64,000 nucleotides of DNA from Claveliimonas sp034178805 (GCF_050314255.1 NZ_JBNPMZ010000004.1:169935-233934), one strand, 5' to 3'. Positions 18,106-27,815 are shown, counted from the stretch's first letter. Notes: generated from the sequence alone by a model not told the origin. A program made the numbers and translations.

Positions 18106-18401
18106 TAAAAAAAACGCCCTTTAAAAACTAAAGGGCGACAAATACCGCGGTACCACCTTTATTTATATATAGAAATAACTCTTCTACATATCTCATCTTA
18201 TTCTATAACGGGAACGACTCCGGGAAAACTTACTCATCATTCAGCCTTCCAGCTCCAAAGCTACCTTCCGCACCGATACTCCCGGACCGTCTTTCAGCCA
18301 ATGAACCGTCCTCTCTGCTGGATCAGCAATGCGTACTCCTCTTCTTCCTGGCCATTATCGGACTGCTTATATACGCAAAGAATAGAAGCAGTCTTAAACT
18401 A
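18106..18401 (-). promoter_or_regulatory. T-box riboswitch leader of valS
   Basis: The minus strand carries the T-box hallmark AAGGTGGTACCGCGG at 18145-18159, a CTTTGGAGCTG segment upstream of it, and a terminator hairpin CGCCCTTT / AAAGGGCG with a run of eight T at about 18112-18137. The expected antiterminator uses the T-box sequence. Position before valS implies tRNA-Val sensing; I did not resolve the specifier loop with certainty (GTA and GTC triplets are both present in the stem I region). Confidence 0.92.
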
Positions 18402-18407
18402 ATGATT

Positions 18408-18436
18408 ATAATATCCACCGCCATCCCATTTGTCAA
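18408..18436 (-). promoter_or_regulatory. Sigma-A promoter for the valS T-box transcript
   Basis: On the minus strand, TTGACA (18431-18436) and TATTAT (18408-18413) are separated by 17 bases. Transcription would start near 18401, just before the T-box leader. It begins 39 bases after the AEC transporter stop codon. Confidence 0.75.
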
Positions 18437-18474
18437 GAAGTTTACAGTTTTTTCAGAAAGTCTTAAGGAACTTT

Positions 18475-19419
18475 CTATATTAACCCAAAACAGCGCAGGA
18501 TGTACAGCCACCCGGTCAAAGTAAATGCACTGAACATCGTCGTCAGCATCACCACGCTGGAAGACAGGACTCCTTCATGATCCATATTCTTTGCCATAAC
18601 AAAACAGCTTACTGTGGTGGCTGAGCCAAGCATTACCAGAATTGCCACCAGTTTCTCCTGACGAAATCCAAGACTCACCGCAATCGGTAAGAATAAAGCA
18701 GCAAATCCTACCAGCTTTATAATTGCAGCTGTAACTGCCGGTGCCGCTTTATCAAATGCCTTTTTTATATCAAAGGTTGCTCCCATGGCCATCAATCCCA
18801 TCGGGGTTGCCATACCACCAATACTGCTGACTGTTTTTCCAATTATTCGAGGCATGGGTATCCGAAGAGCCGACCAGATCAGTCCGGCAGCAATACCAAT
18901 AATAATCGGATTGGTCACAATGCCGCGAAGCGTCTTCTTCAGAACGCTCCTGTCAATTCCCTGCTGCCCCGGTTTAAAGAGTGAGAGCACCAGAACAGCC
19001 ATAATATTATAAAGAGGAACACTTCCGATAATCATCATCGGAGCCATGCCCGCCGATCCATAAATATTCTGGATAAATGCAATTCCCAGAAGAGCGGCAC
19101 TACTGCGATAAGAGGCCTGAATGAATTCCCCCTGAATGGACTTGTCCTTCCAGACAAATGATACCGCCGCTGCAACAGCAATACTTACTACAGTTGCACC
19201 GAAACAGAACAATACAAATTTAATATCCCATACTTCTGAAAAATCCACAGTAGCAAGATCGGAAAATACCAGCACCGGCAAAGGAACCAGAAATACAAAT
19301 TTATTCATTTTTGAGGCAAATACCTCATCTATCCATCCTATTTTCCGGAAAAACAGTCCCAGTATCATCATCAGAAATACCGGGACTGTTGCATTTAAAC
19401 TAAATATCAGATTCTCCAT
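18475..19419 (-). CDS. AEC family (auxin efflux carrier-like) transporter
   Basis: A 314-residue integral membrane protein with about ten hydrophobic helices arranged in two halves, matching the AEC family (usual length 300-320). Visible family features include the N-terminal PVFLMMILGLFFRKIGWI, the NKFVFLVPLPVLVFSDLA segment and a C-terminal half with glycine-rich helices (GGMATPMGLMAMGATFDI). In bacteria such carriers often export or import dicarboxylates such as malate; the substrate cannot be told from sequence. An AAAGGAG ribosome site precedes ATG 19419. No linked enzyme suggests a substrate. Confidence 0.85.
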   Translation of the reverse strand: MENLIFSLNATVPVFLMMILGLFFRKIGWIDEVFASKMNKFVFLVPLPVLVFSDLATVDFSEVWDIKFVLFCFGATVVSIAVAAAVSFVWKDKSIQGEFIQASYRSSAALLGIAFIQNIYGSAGMAPMMIIGSVPLYNIMAVLVLSLFKPGQQGIDRSVLKKTLRGIVTNPIIIGIAAGLIWSALRIPMPRIIGKTVSSIGGMATPMGLMAMGATFDIKKAFDKAAPAVTAAIIKLVGFAALFLPIAVSLGFRQEKLVAILVMLGSATTVSCFVMAKNMDHEGVLSSSVVMLTTMFSAFTLTGWLYILRCFGLI

Positions 19420-19462
19420 AATTTTTTAACTGCTCCTTTATCATCCTGTCGTTTTAAGCCTG

Positions 19463-20389
19463 TTACATGAAATCAAATAATGATAGCTGGTTATCCTTTG
19501 CAAGATAAGTTTTTCGTTCCGTCACTATTTCATCCCCCTGAAGGTTTCCGATTAAAATCGGAGACTGCGGATCGTGAAGATCGTGCTTTTTCCTTGCTCC
19601 CTCCAGGCTTCCGGTCGCATAACAATAACGACATCCGTGAATGCATGTATCATACATGCCAATGTCCACACTTTCGTAACATCCACACTCTCTTCTCTGA
19701 CCACTGTCTTTCTTCACATCCAGTTTATATCCTACCAGTCTTTCTATTTTTCCCTTATCAATGCAGGCAGCATGACCGACTCCATATTTCTCAAGATTAA
19801 TCTTCTCAGCACAGGTATAGAGGGGCAGTCCATATTTCGCAGCTATCTTCGCAAGTCCTGAAGCTGCCGCCTCCATTTCTTCCGGTTCCGGTTCGAGAAA
19901 TCTGCTTCCTTTATACGGATCCACAAAACTGAAAATACATCTCGTCGTATACCGGTGCAGCCATTCACACATCATATCGAATTGTTCCAGATGATATGAA
20001 AGAGGGTATTTTTCATTCAAAATAATTGGATCAAAACGAAAATCCATCCGCTCTTTTCCCAGACGCTCACTCAGCAAAATAAATGTAGCAATCGATTCCT
20101 CCGTAGATGGAAGATTCGGTTCCATCTCCTTCCCATAACCAGTAATCGTCATTTCAAAATAATACGGATACTCCAGCATATCAATCATCCGAAGATAAGG
20201 AATCATAGGCTCCGGATTTTTGCTCCAGAACACAAAACAGTCCACCACATCCCGCGAAAGACTGATGCGGCTCACCTTTTTTCTATTATAGGGGTTGGGA
20301 ACCAGAACTTCTCCTGCCAGCAGCCGGTTCACAAACCACTGCGGATACAGTGCCGGAATATCGGTCCTTCTGCTCACGCTCACAATCAT
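19463..20389 (-). CDS. DUF1848 family protein with cysteine-rich CxxxCxxC motif
   Basis: A 308-residue protein recognised as DUF1848 by its start IVSVSRRTDIPA, the PNPYNRKKVSRISL region, and the C-terminal DIGMYDTCIHGCRYCYA segment. Cys249, Cys253 and Cys256 form CxxxCxxC, with Cys235 and Cys237 close before; the spacing is that of radical SAM cluster ligands, though placed late in the protein. The function is unknown to me. I place the start at ATG 20389, which has a GGGGAG ribosome site 8 bases upstream, rather than at the upstream in-frame ATG (20422), which overlaps the preceding gene. The C-terminus LSLFDFM is typical of the family. Confidence 0.8.
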   Translation of the reverse strand: MIVSVSRRTDIPALYPQWFVNRLLAGEVLVPNPYNRKKVSRISLSRDVVDCFVFWSKNPEPMIPYLRMIDMLEYPYYFEMTITGYGKEMEPNLPSTEESIATFILLSERLGKERMDFRFDPIILNEKYPLSYHLEQFDMMCEWLHRYTTRCIFSFVDPYKGSRFLEPEPEEMEAAASGLAKIAAKYGLPLYTCAEKINLEKYGVGHAACIDKGKIERLVGYKLDVKKDSGQRRECGCYESVDIGMYDTCIHGCRYCYATGSLEGARKKHDLHDPQSPILIGNLQGDEIVTERKTYLAKDNQLSLFDFM

Positions 20390-20414
20390 ATTTTCTTCTC
20401 CCCTGTTTTCCGGG

Positions 20415-20951
20415 TTAACCAAAATTCTTTTTCACCAGGCTACAGTACTCCTCAAATGCCGGAATCCCTGCAAAATCCTTCACCAAAGCATCTCTGACAC
20501 CTTTATAATACCAGCCGATAGTATCTTTATCCTTCATTCGGAAACGGTTCCACAGTTCTTCTCCAACTACCGGATAATCCCTGTTAATATCCCGCATATT
20601 GGAAAGCTTGTCCGCAAGTCCAATCATCTGAATCTCCCGGTCCGCATCCTTCAGACGCCGGATAGTGGCACCTTTTCGTTCTATCCATGTCAGGGATTTA
20701 TCCTCACTTTCCTGAGCAACCATACAGGCAACCCGGGGAGTAAATTCCTCAGCAAGCATCTCTCTTGTAATTCCCCGGCAATCCTCAATCGTATCGTGCA
20801 GAATTGCCGCACTGATAACTTCTTCATCCCTGGTCATGGAGGCCACGATGTCCCCCACTTCAATCGGATGAACAATATAAGGTCTCTTCGTTCCCTTTCT
20901 GAACTGTCCTTCATGTGCTTTGGAAGCAAATTCTATTGCCCGGTCAACCAT
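20415..20951 (-). CDS. HD-domain hydrolase, MESH1-like (probable small alarmone hydrolase)
   Basis: A 178-residue single-domain protein similar to the hydrolase half of RelA/SpoT enzymes. Visible metal and substrate features are AHEGQFRKGTKRPYIVHP, the HD motif in AAILHDTIEDC, and IGLADKLSNMRDI. There is no synthetase domain. The family members that have been studied cleave (p)ppGpp to GDP or GTP plus pyrophosphate. It starts 3 bp before the end of the RND pump gene is cleared (stop 20954, start 20951), so the two are probably cotranscribed. Whether the substrate is (p)ppGpp or another nucleotide is inference. Confidence 0.78.
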   Translation of the reverse strand: MVDRAIEFASKAHEGQFRKGTKRPYIVHPIEVGDIVASMTRDEEVISAAILHDTIEDCRGITREMLAEEFTPRVACMVAQESEDKSLTWIERKGATIRRLKDADREIQMIGLADKLSNMRDINRDYPVVGEELWNRFRMKDKDTIGWYYKGVRDALVKDFAGIPAFEEYCSLVKKNFG

Positions 20952-20953
20952 AC

Positions 20954-23900
20954 TTAGTCCTCCTCTATTTCCTCTCTGAGTTTCGCCCTTTCCCGTTTGT
21001 GAAACAGATCAAAAATACAAGGTACTACAAACAGGGTCAGCAATGTTCCGTATAATAGTCCGCCAATCGTTACAATTGCCATTGGCTGAACCATATCTGC
21101 ACCCATTCCCACTCCGATTGCCATGGTGGACAATCCGAGAATCGTGGTTAGAGCAGTCATAATAATCGGTCGGAGTCTGATCTTTCCAGCCTCCACAAGT
21201 GCCTCTTTCTGTGACTTTCCATTTCGAATCAGCTGATTCGTATAATCTACAAACACGATACCGTTATTAACAATAATACCGGACAACATTACAAATCCGA
21301 TCATTGCAATGACACTGACCGCAGAACCGGTCAGCCAGAGTCCCAGAAGACCACCGGTAAATGCAAGCGGTACCGTAAACATGACGATGAACGGAGACCT
21401 CAGTGACTGGAACTGTGCCACCATGATCAGATACATAAATACAACGGCAAGCCCCAGCATCTTCAGAAGCTCAATCATAGCCTCATTAATTGTCTCATCT
21501 TCACCCGTCATTTCTATTTCATATCCTTCCGGTGCCTCATAAGATTTCAGAGCTTTCTTCACACGGTTACTTACAAGCCCGATATTATCTCCCTCTTTAA
21601 TTTCCGCTGTCACAGCCATATACCGGCTCTGCTCTTTTCTGTTAATAGTCGGAAGACCTGAAGCATCCTCAAAGGAGGCAATATCTGCAAGCTTCACAGT
21701 TTCCCTGGTTCCGTCCTGCTTCGTCACGTCAAGGGTCATATTCCGCACATCCTCACGGCTCATCTGATCGGCCGTATCATCTTTTACCATGACATCATAT
21801 TCGGCTGTATCGGTAGAAAGAGTTGTAGCCGTAACTGCATCCGACAGCTTACCGGCAATTTCCTGATATACCTGGGCCACTGTAAGTCCATGTGCCATCG
21901 CTTTATTCTTATCCACGACAACTCTGAGTTCTGCCTGATTGTCCTCCGTTCCATCCAGAACATTCTGTGTTCCTTCTGTCTTCTCTACAATTTCTTTAAC
22001 GTCTTTGGCAATCTCCTGCAGTTTATCCAGATCCTTTCCTTTAATCTGAACTACGATTCCGGAGCTTCCCAGCACACTCATGTCCATGGAGGAAGTATTC
22101 ACTGTTATTTCCCCATCCAGATCTTTTGTAACCTTCTCAATCTCTTTTTTCAGCTGCTTATTATTAAGTTTTGGCTTATCCTTCGTAATCGCGTAAAATT
22201 CTGCCCGATCCGTGTCTGAAGAAGAACTTCCCATCATACTGCTGCTTCCAACCATTCCACCAATATCCTGGATATCCGATATTTTCCCTACTCTATCCAT
22301 CAATTCATCTGCAACAGCCGCAGTCTCCGCCATGGTACTTCCCTTCTCCATTTCAAGAGTAATACTGACTTCTGTACTCTCCATCTGGGGCATGAATTCT
22401 GTTCCCCTTGACAATGCCAGCACACCACTCAGAATCAGAAGCCCCAAAGCTCCCGCGAGAACCGGTATTTTCCACCTCAGCGCTTTCTCCAGCAGTCTGC
22501 CGTATGTTTCCTTAACCCGGATAAATACTCCGGATTCCTTTGCCTGGTTTTTCTTCAGTATTCCCGCTGACATCATCGGCACCACCGTAAGTGCTACCAG
22601 AAGACTGGCGAGCAGAGAATACGCAATTGTCAGTCCCATATCTACAAAAAGCTGTCTGGTAATACCCTGTGTAAATACAATCGGTACAAATACGCAGATT
22701 GTCGTAAGAGTAGAAGCTGCAATGGCGCCGGATACCTGCTTTGCACCCTCAATCGCCGCCGTTTTTGCCGATGCACCTTCCTCTTCCCGCATTCGATAAA
22801 TATTTTCTATCACAACAATGGAGTTATCCACCAACATTCCCACACCCAGCGCCAGACCGGACAGGGAAATAATATTTAACGTAACTCCGGAGAAATACAT
22901 CGCCACTAACGCCGTCAGAATACTGATTGGAATAGAGCATGCGATTACCATTGTCGGTCTTACACTTTTCAGGAATACCAGCAGAATTACGATAGCCAGA
23001 ACCGCTCCGTACAACAGGTTCTTAAGAACCGAATTCACTACCAGATCTATATATACCCCCTGATCCATCAAGGTAACCGTCTTAATGTTCAGCTGCTCAT
23101 CCTGTTCCAGAGTATCGAGCTTCTCCAGCACCCGGTCACTGACATCACCGGTAGAATAACCTGTCTGCTTCTGAATCACCAGCATTACCCCATGATCACC
23201 ATTAATTCTGGCATAGGTCTCATCTGAATTATTCACCAGTTCTATATTTGCCACATCAGAGAGCTTCACCGGATCCATGCCTTCCATTTCTACCAGAACC
23301 AGATCCTTCATCTCGTCAATATTTTTGAATTTTTCACCAATACGGATCAGATAGTCTGCCCGATCCTCTTTTACATATCCGGCAGGCATATTGAAATTTT
23401 CCGCTGCCAGAATGGTTTTCACCATATCCACATTCAGAATTCCCGTCATATCTGCATTTTCGTATGCCTCTTCCTTTGCCGAATCCAGCTGGGATTCCTG
23501 TTGCGTAATCGCTGCCTCACCCACTGCAAGCTGAGCTGCCCCCTGGCTGATTCCTACCGCTGCCTGAATCTGAGCAGAACTCAGTTGTCCCCGGGCCTGC
23601 GCCAGTGTCATTGCCCCGGCATTCACCTGCTCCTGTACACTTTGAAGCTGACTTCTTCCAGCTGCAAGCTGACTCTTCTGTCCCAGAAGTTCTGCCTCCT
23701 GAGCAGATATTTTTGACATGCTCTCCTCCAGCTGAGGCTTCAACGTATCATACGTCTGAATAAGCGCAAGCTGTTTTGCATATTCCTCAAACTGTGCCTG
23801 CTCTTCTTCTGTCAAAGTTTCCCCGGCCAATTGTTTCTGGAGAAGTGCATCGTAAGCCGCCTGAATCTCAGTTTCGGCTGCCTTCGCATTCTCCAATTGG

Positions 23901-24778
23901 GTAAGCTGTGCGCTAAGTGCTGCCTTAGAACTCTGTACCAACGCAAGGCTCTGTGCCAGCTGAGCCTCTCCCATATTCAGCTCCGCCATTTTCTCCGTAA
24001 TCTCAAGCTGAGCCTGTTTCAGCTCTTCCGCCTTCATGGAAATCTGTGCTTCCGCCTGTCCCATCTGCTCAGATGCCTGATTCTTGCCGGACTCCAGAGC
24101 AGCTTTTCCACTTTCCACCTTCGCTTTTGCATCCGCAAGGGCTGCACTTGCCTCCTCAAACTGTCGGTTTAACTTCGCAGTTACTTCCTCATTGAGATTC
24201 TCGATTTTTTTCTCATTTATAGTTACTTCTACCGTTTCTTCTATACTTCCAACCGAACTGACAGATGCGACACCTTCCACACTTTCTATCTCGGGCAGAA
24301 TCTGTTCTTCAATAACCTGACTGGTTTTGACCGCATCTTCCCCCTCGGCACTGACTGCAGCAATCAGAACCGGCATCATACTTGGATTTAATTTCATAAT
24401 AATTGGATTTGCCACGCCTTCCGGCCAGTAGCCTTTGATCTGATCCAGATTCTCCCGCATCTCTATCGTCACAGAATCCATATTGGAAGTCTGGTCAAAT
24501 TCCAGAATCACAGTGGAAAAATTCTCACTGGATGAAGATTGTATCGTCTTGATATTACTCACTGTCGCCATTACCTGCTCTACCGGTTTTGTAACAGTCA
24601 TCTCTACCTCCTCCGGACTTGCTCCCGGATAACTGGTCATAACCATGGCATAAGGCAAGTTCATATTAGGAAGAAGATCCACCGTCATATTCGTAAATGT
24701 CACAATCCCCAGAATAATAATCAAAACCACTCCCACCACTACGGTGTAAGGTTTTTTTACACTATATTTTGAAAACAT
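20954..24778 (-). CDS. RND efflux permease (HAE1-like) with large coiled-coil insertion
   Basis: A 1274-residue RND transporter. The N-terminal helix (about 11-30) and first porter part (35-190) are normal; residues about 195-440 are an Ala/Gln/Glu-rich heptad region (EEASAALADAKAKVESGKAAL and similar) inserted where AcrB has its PN2/docking area. The second porter part resumes at VDMVKTILAAENF, followed by TM2-6, a second extracellular domain and TM7-12. In TM4, GMLVDNSIVVIEN keeps one Asp of the AcrB pair, and TM10 VNNGIVFVDY has Asn where AcrB has Lys940. No membrane fusion protein or outer membrane factor gene is adjacent. It is followed immediately by the HD hydrolase gene. Substrate unknown. 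Confidence 0.9.
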   Translation of the reverse strand: MFSKYSVKKPYTVVVGVVLIIILGIVTFTNMTVDLLPNMNLPYAMVMTSYPGASPEEVEMTVTKPVEQVMATVSNIKTIQSSSSENFSTVILEFDQTSNMDSVTIEMRENLDQIKGYWPEGVANPIIMKLNPSMMPVLIAAVSAEGEDAVKTSQVIEEQILPEIESVEGVASVSSVGSIEETVEVTINEKKIENLNEEVTAKLNRQFEEASAALADAKAKVESGKAALESGKNQASEQMGQAEAQISMKAEELKQAQLEITEKMAELNMGEAQLAQSLALVQSSKAALSAQLTQLENAKAAETEIQAAYDALLQKQLAGETLTEEEQAQFEEYAKQLALIQTYDTLKPQLEESMSKISAQEAELLGQKSQLAAGRSQLQSVQEQVNAGAMTLAQARGQLSSAQIQAAVGISQGAAQLAVGEAAITQQESQLDSAKEEAYENADMTGILNVDMVKTILAAENFNMPAGYVKEDRADYLIRIGEKFKNIDEMKDLVLVEMEGMDPVKLSDVANIELVNNSDETYARINGDHGVMLVIQKQTGYSTGDVSDRVLEKLDTLEQDEQLNIKTVTLMDQGVYIDLVVNSVLKNLLYGAVLAIVILLVFLKSVRPTMVIACSIPISILTALVAMYFSGVTLNIISLSGLALGVGMLVDNSIVVIENIYRMREEEGASAKTAAIEGAKQVSGAIAASTLTTICVFVPIVFTQGITRQLFVDMGLTIAYSLLASLLVALTVVPMMSAGILKKNQAKESGVFIRVKETYGRLLEKALRWKIPVLAGALGLLILSGVLALSRGTEFMPQMESTEVSITLEMEKGSTMAETAAVADELMDRVGKISDIQDIGGMVGSSSMMGSSSSDTDRAEFYAITKDKPKLNNKQLKKEIEKVTKDLDGEITVNTSSMDMSVLGSSGIVVQIKGKDLDKLQEIAKDVKEIVEKTEGTQNVLDGTEDNQAELRVVVDKNKAMAHGLTVAQVYQEIAGKLSDAVTATTLSTDTAEYDVMVKDDTADQMSREDVRNMTLDVTKQDGTRETVKLADIASFEDASGLPTINRKEQSRYMAVTAEIKEGDNIGLVSNRVKKALKSYEAPEGYEIEMTGEDETINEAMIELLKMLGLAVVFMYLIMVAQFQSLRSPFIVMFTVPLAFTGGLLGLWLTGSAVSVIAMIGFVMLSGIIVNNGIVFVDYTNQLIRNGKSQKEALVEAGKIRLRPIIMTALTTILGLSTMAIGVGMGADMVQPMAIVTIGGLLYGTLLTLFVVPCIFDLFHKRERAKLREEIEED

Positions 24779-24941
24779 GTATTTTCCTCTTTTCCGATAC
24801 GATTAATCCAACTAAATCATACCACTTGGGTATTTAAATATCAATGATTCCAGTGTATAATAATCTGAACAAATCTGAAAGTTTATAAAATTTTTACATT
24901 CAATTTTAATAATCTCTTTCAGTTTTATGGAGGAATTCTTT

Positions 24942-25673
24942 ATGAAAAAAAAATATATACTTGTAACCGGTGCATCCCGGGGAATCGGGCGCAGCATTGC
25001 TCTCCTCTTTGCATCACAGGGATACCACGTATTTATAAACTGCTCCCGTTCTATGGATGCCCTGATGGAGACAGCCCGGGAAATCCAGAAAACAGGAGGT
25101 TTTTGCACACCCATTCCCGCTGATATCGGAAAGCCCGATGAAGTGCGCTCCCTGTTCCGACAGATTTATACAATCACTCCTCAACTGGATGTACTGGTCA
25201 ATAACGCAGGAATCGCCCACATCGGTCTCTTATCCGATATGAGCGATGAAGAATGGGATCGCATTATCAACACCAATTTATCATCCGTATTTTACTGCTG
25301 CCGCGAGGCAATCCCGCCCATGGTACACGAAAAATCCGGTCGGATCATCAACATTTCCTCCATGTGGGGAACAACAGGTGCTTCCTGCGAAGCCGCCTAC
25401 TCCGCTTCGAAATCAGGGATTCACGGCCTGACCCGGGCTCTTGCCAAAGAACTTGCCCCCAGCAACATTCAGGTCAACGCCATCGCCTGCGGCGCCATCG
25501 ACACATCCATGAACAGCCAGTTAACCGAAGAGGAACGGAAGACCCTGGAATACGAAATTCCCGCCGGACGCTTCGGTACTCCGGAAGAAGTAGCGGCACT
25601 TGTTTGGGATATGGCACACGGTCCGGCATATATGACCGGACAGGTGATTGGAATAGACGGAGGATACCTGTAA
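24942..25673 (+). CDS. SDR family oxidoreductase (FabG-like)
   Basis: A 243-residue NAD(P)-dependent short-chain dehydrogenase/reductase, one of the few plus-strand genes. The cofactor motif TGASRGIG is at residues 9-16, NNAG at 87-90, Asn111, and the catalytic Ser140, Tyr153 and Lys157 (YSASK). The C-terminal GQVIGIDGGYL is typical of FabG-type enzymes. I chose ATG 24942 because a GGAGGA site lies 9 bases before it; the frame opens at an earlier ATG (24927) that overlaps this ribosome site. The gene stands alone between the RND pump (divergent) and a histidine kinase (convergent), so a role in fatty acid synthesis is not supported by context. Confidence 0.88.
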   Translation: MKKKYILVTGASRGIGRSIALLFASQGYHVFINCSRSMDALMETAREIQKTGGFCTPIPADIGKPDEVRSLFRQIYTITPQLDVLVNNAGIAHIGLLSDMSDEEWDRIINTNLSSVFYCCREAIPPMVHEKSGRIINISSMWGTTGASCEAAYSASKSGIHGLTRALAKELAPSNIQVNAIACGAIDTSMNSQLTEEERKTLEYEIPAGRFGTPEEVAALVWDMAHGPAYMTGQVIGIDGGYL

Positions 25674-25707
25674 CAGAGGTACTTCCAATAAATGGTTAGT
25701 CAAAACA

Positions 25708-25743
25708 GGGGAGGACACGGCTCACATGAGTCACATCCTCCCC
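25708..25743. terminator. Bidirectional hairpin between convergent SDR and kinase genes
   Basis: GGGGAGGA (25708-25715) pairs with TCCTCCCC (25736-25743), and the interior GGCTCA / TGAGTC adds partial pairing. The minus-strand side is followed by TGTTTTGACT; there is no long T run on either side, so termination strength is uncertain. Confidence 0.5.
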
Positions 25744-25754
25744 TTCATGATTCA

Positions 25755-27815
25755 TTATTGAAATATATCCTTCAACATCTCCATCAGTTTTGGAATTTCA
25801 ACCGGCTTGGCAATATGTCCGTTCATACCTGCCGCCGCTGCGTTCTTTTTATCTTCTGCAAATGCATTTGCAGTCATGGCAACAATCGGTGTCTCGGCAA
25901 GAATTTGATTATCCAAAGCCCGTATTGCCATCGTTGCCTCATATCCATTCATATTCGGCATCTGTACATCCATAAAAATTAAATCGTATCTGTCTTCAAC
26001 TGATGCTTTCACTTTTTCCACAGCCTGAACTCCATCCTCTGCAATATCTACTCTGAATCCCATGTCTTCAAAAATGTATAATGCAATTTCCCGGTTCAGT
26101 TCATTATCCTCAACCAGAAGAATATGCTTACCGGAAAAATCATCCACATGCATATTCTGTTCAACAGGAATTTCCTGTTCTGAGGTCATCTTTTGTTCAT
26201 CTATCTCCAATTTAAATGTGAGCGTATACGCAGTTCCCTTGCCTTTCTCACTGTCACAGGCAATCTCACCTCCAAGCATATCTATAAGTCTCTTGACGAT
26301 AGGAAGACCAAGACCCGTTCCTTCGATTCCGGATACTTTATTGTCTTCCTCCCTCTCGAACAATTCAAACTGAATATTCTTAAATTCCTCGCTCATGCCA
26401 ATGCCATTATCCTTTATGAATATTTCATATTCACCAAACCGCTCTTCGACAGATTCCTTTTGTCTGATTTCAAAAGACACTCTTCCTCCTTCCGGAGTAA
26501 ATTTCTGAGCATTCGATAATAGGTTTACACATATCTCTCTCATATGCTGCATATCGCAAATCACATGAGATTCCTGTATATCTGTTAAAATTTCGAAATG
26601 AATCCCCTTTGCAGCCATAGACTGTTCAAAAAGAAGCCCCATCACCTGACTAAGCTCGTACAAATCTGCGCTGATCATCATCGGTTTCATAGCGCCGCTT
26701 TCTATTCTTGAAATGTTTAGGACCTCATTGATCAGATCTAACAGTTCCTTTCCCGCAATCTTAACTTTTTCAAGACTATCCTTCACTTTTTCCCGATTTG
26801 ACAGATTCTCCTCAGCAATTTTTGTAAAACCAAGAATTGCATTCATTGGAGTACGGATATCATGACTCATATTAAACAGAAATCTTGTTTTTGCCTCGTT
26901 AGCAGACTTTGCCTCGGCTGCCGCTTTTTCAAGTTCTTCTTTATGTATCTTTTCCTGATATTGCCTGAAAGCATACTGCCAATAACCCATAGCTATTAAC
27001 AGGGAGATCAAAATAATCCCCACAACACTCATTACCATTTGCCTGGAAGTAATCCAGCCTTCCTCCGGCATAATTTCAAAATACCAGGTATCATTAGGTA
27101 CTTCACACACTACCTGAAGAGCCTGATTCATTTCCTGTTCTTCGCACTGGGCTATGATCACTTTCTCTTCTGTAGAAGGACTGACATGCCAAATCTGATA
27201 ATGGTAACCGGAACTTTCCATTTTTTCCAGATGAACTTCTTCAAGGAAGGCATCCCAATTCAGAACCAGAACAGAAAATCCCCAGAATTGTTCCGTTCCA
27301 CTCTCATCTTTCACATAGATTGGATCGAGTAAAAGCGCACCCATTCCTCCCTGCGCCAGTTCAAAAGGTCCGGCAATCGTATATTGTCCGCTTGTCGCAG
27401 CAAGAGTAGCTTCTTTTTCTCTTGCAGGGTTTTCCATCAGATTCAGGCCAATGGCTTCTTTATTCCCTTCTATTGGATATGCATCTGATATAATCCCATC
27501 CCGGGCATACTCAATTGCCTCTATTACCCCTTCATTATCCATCATACGTTCAGACATAATTCCGAAATCTCTGCTACTCATCTCATATCCGTTTTCCACA
27601 AAGCTCTTCAATATGTCAGATACTACCAGATAGTTATTAATCTGTGCTTCCACCCTTCTTATGGAAGACTCAGCCGTATATTGAGCCTGTGCCTTTTTCT
27701 CCTGCACATTAAACTGCACAATATAATATGCAAATCCTGAAGAAAGCAACAGGCAGACTATGAACACAGTTACTGTCCTGAAAAGAATACCTCTATCCAT
27801 TTTTTGTTCTTTCAA
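25755..27815 (-). CDS. CHASE-domain hybrid sensor histidine kinase
   Basis: A 686-residue membrane kinase. Helices near 11-33 and 258-277 bracket an extracellular CHASE-like domain (about 45-240). The HisKA motif MSHDIRTPMNA has His318, followed by a GHKL domain (NLLSNAQKF, KDNGIGMSEE, GTGLGLPIV) and a receiver with Asp616 in LIFMDVQMPNMNG. The likely start is TTG 27815, because GGAGG lies 9 bases upstream; the first ATG (27800) lacks a ribosome site at a workable distance. It is 20 bp downstream of the isochorismatase-like gene. No separate response regulator is linked, so its output partner must lie elsewhere. Confidence 0.9.
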   Translation of the reverse strand: MKEQKMDRGILFRTVTVFIVCLLLSSGFAYYIVQFNVQEKKAQAQYTAESSIRRVEAQINNYLVVSDILKSFVENGYEMSSRDFGIMSERMMDNEGVIEAIEYARDGIISDAYPIEGNKEAIGLNLMENPAREKEATLAATSGQYTIAGPFELAQGGMGALLLDPIYVKDESGTEQFWGFSVLVLNWDAFLEEVHLEKMESSGYHYQIWHVSPSTEEKVIIAQCEEQEMNQALQVVCEVPNDTWYFEIMPEEGWITSRQMVMSVVGIILISLLIAMGYWQYAFRQYQEKIHKEELEKAAAEAKSANEAKTRFLFNMSHDIRTPMNAILGFTKIAEENLSNREKVKDSLEKVKIAGKELLDLINEVLNISRIESGAMKPMMISADLYELSQVMGLLFEQSMAAKGIHFEILTDIQESHVICDMQHMREICVNLLSNAQKFTPEGGRVSFEIRQKESVEERFGEYEIFIKDNGIGMSEEFKNIQFELFEREEDNKVSGIEGTGLGLPIVKRLIDMLGGEIACDSEKGKGTAYTLTFKLEIDEQKMTSEQEIPVEQNMHVDDFSGKHILLVEDNELNREIALYIFEDMGFRVDIAEDGVQAVEKVKASVEDRYDLIFMDVQMPNMNGYEATMAIRALDNQILAETPIVAMTANAFAEDKKNAAAAGMNGHIAKPVEIPKLMEMLKDIFQ

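Noticed and set aside
18475..18520. AGAAAGT / ACTTTCT hairpin after the AEC transporter as a terminator
   Set aside because: The stem is short and not followed by T residues; I could not support termination there.
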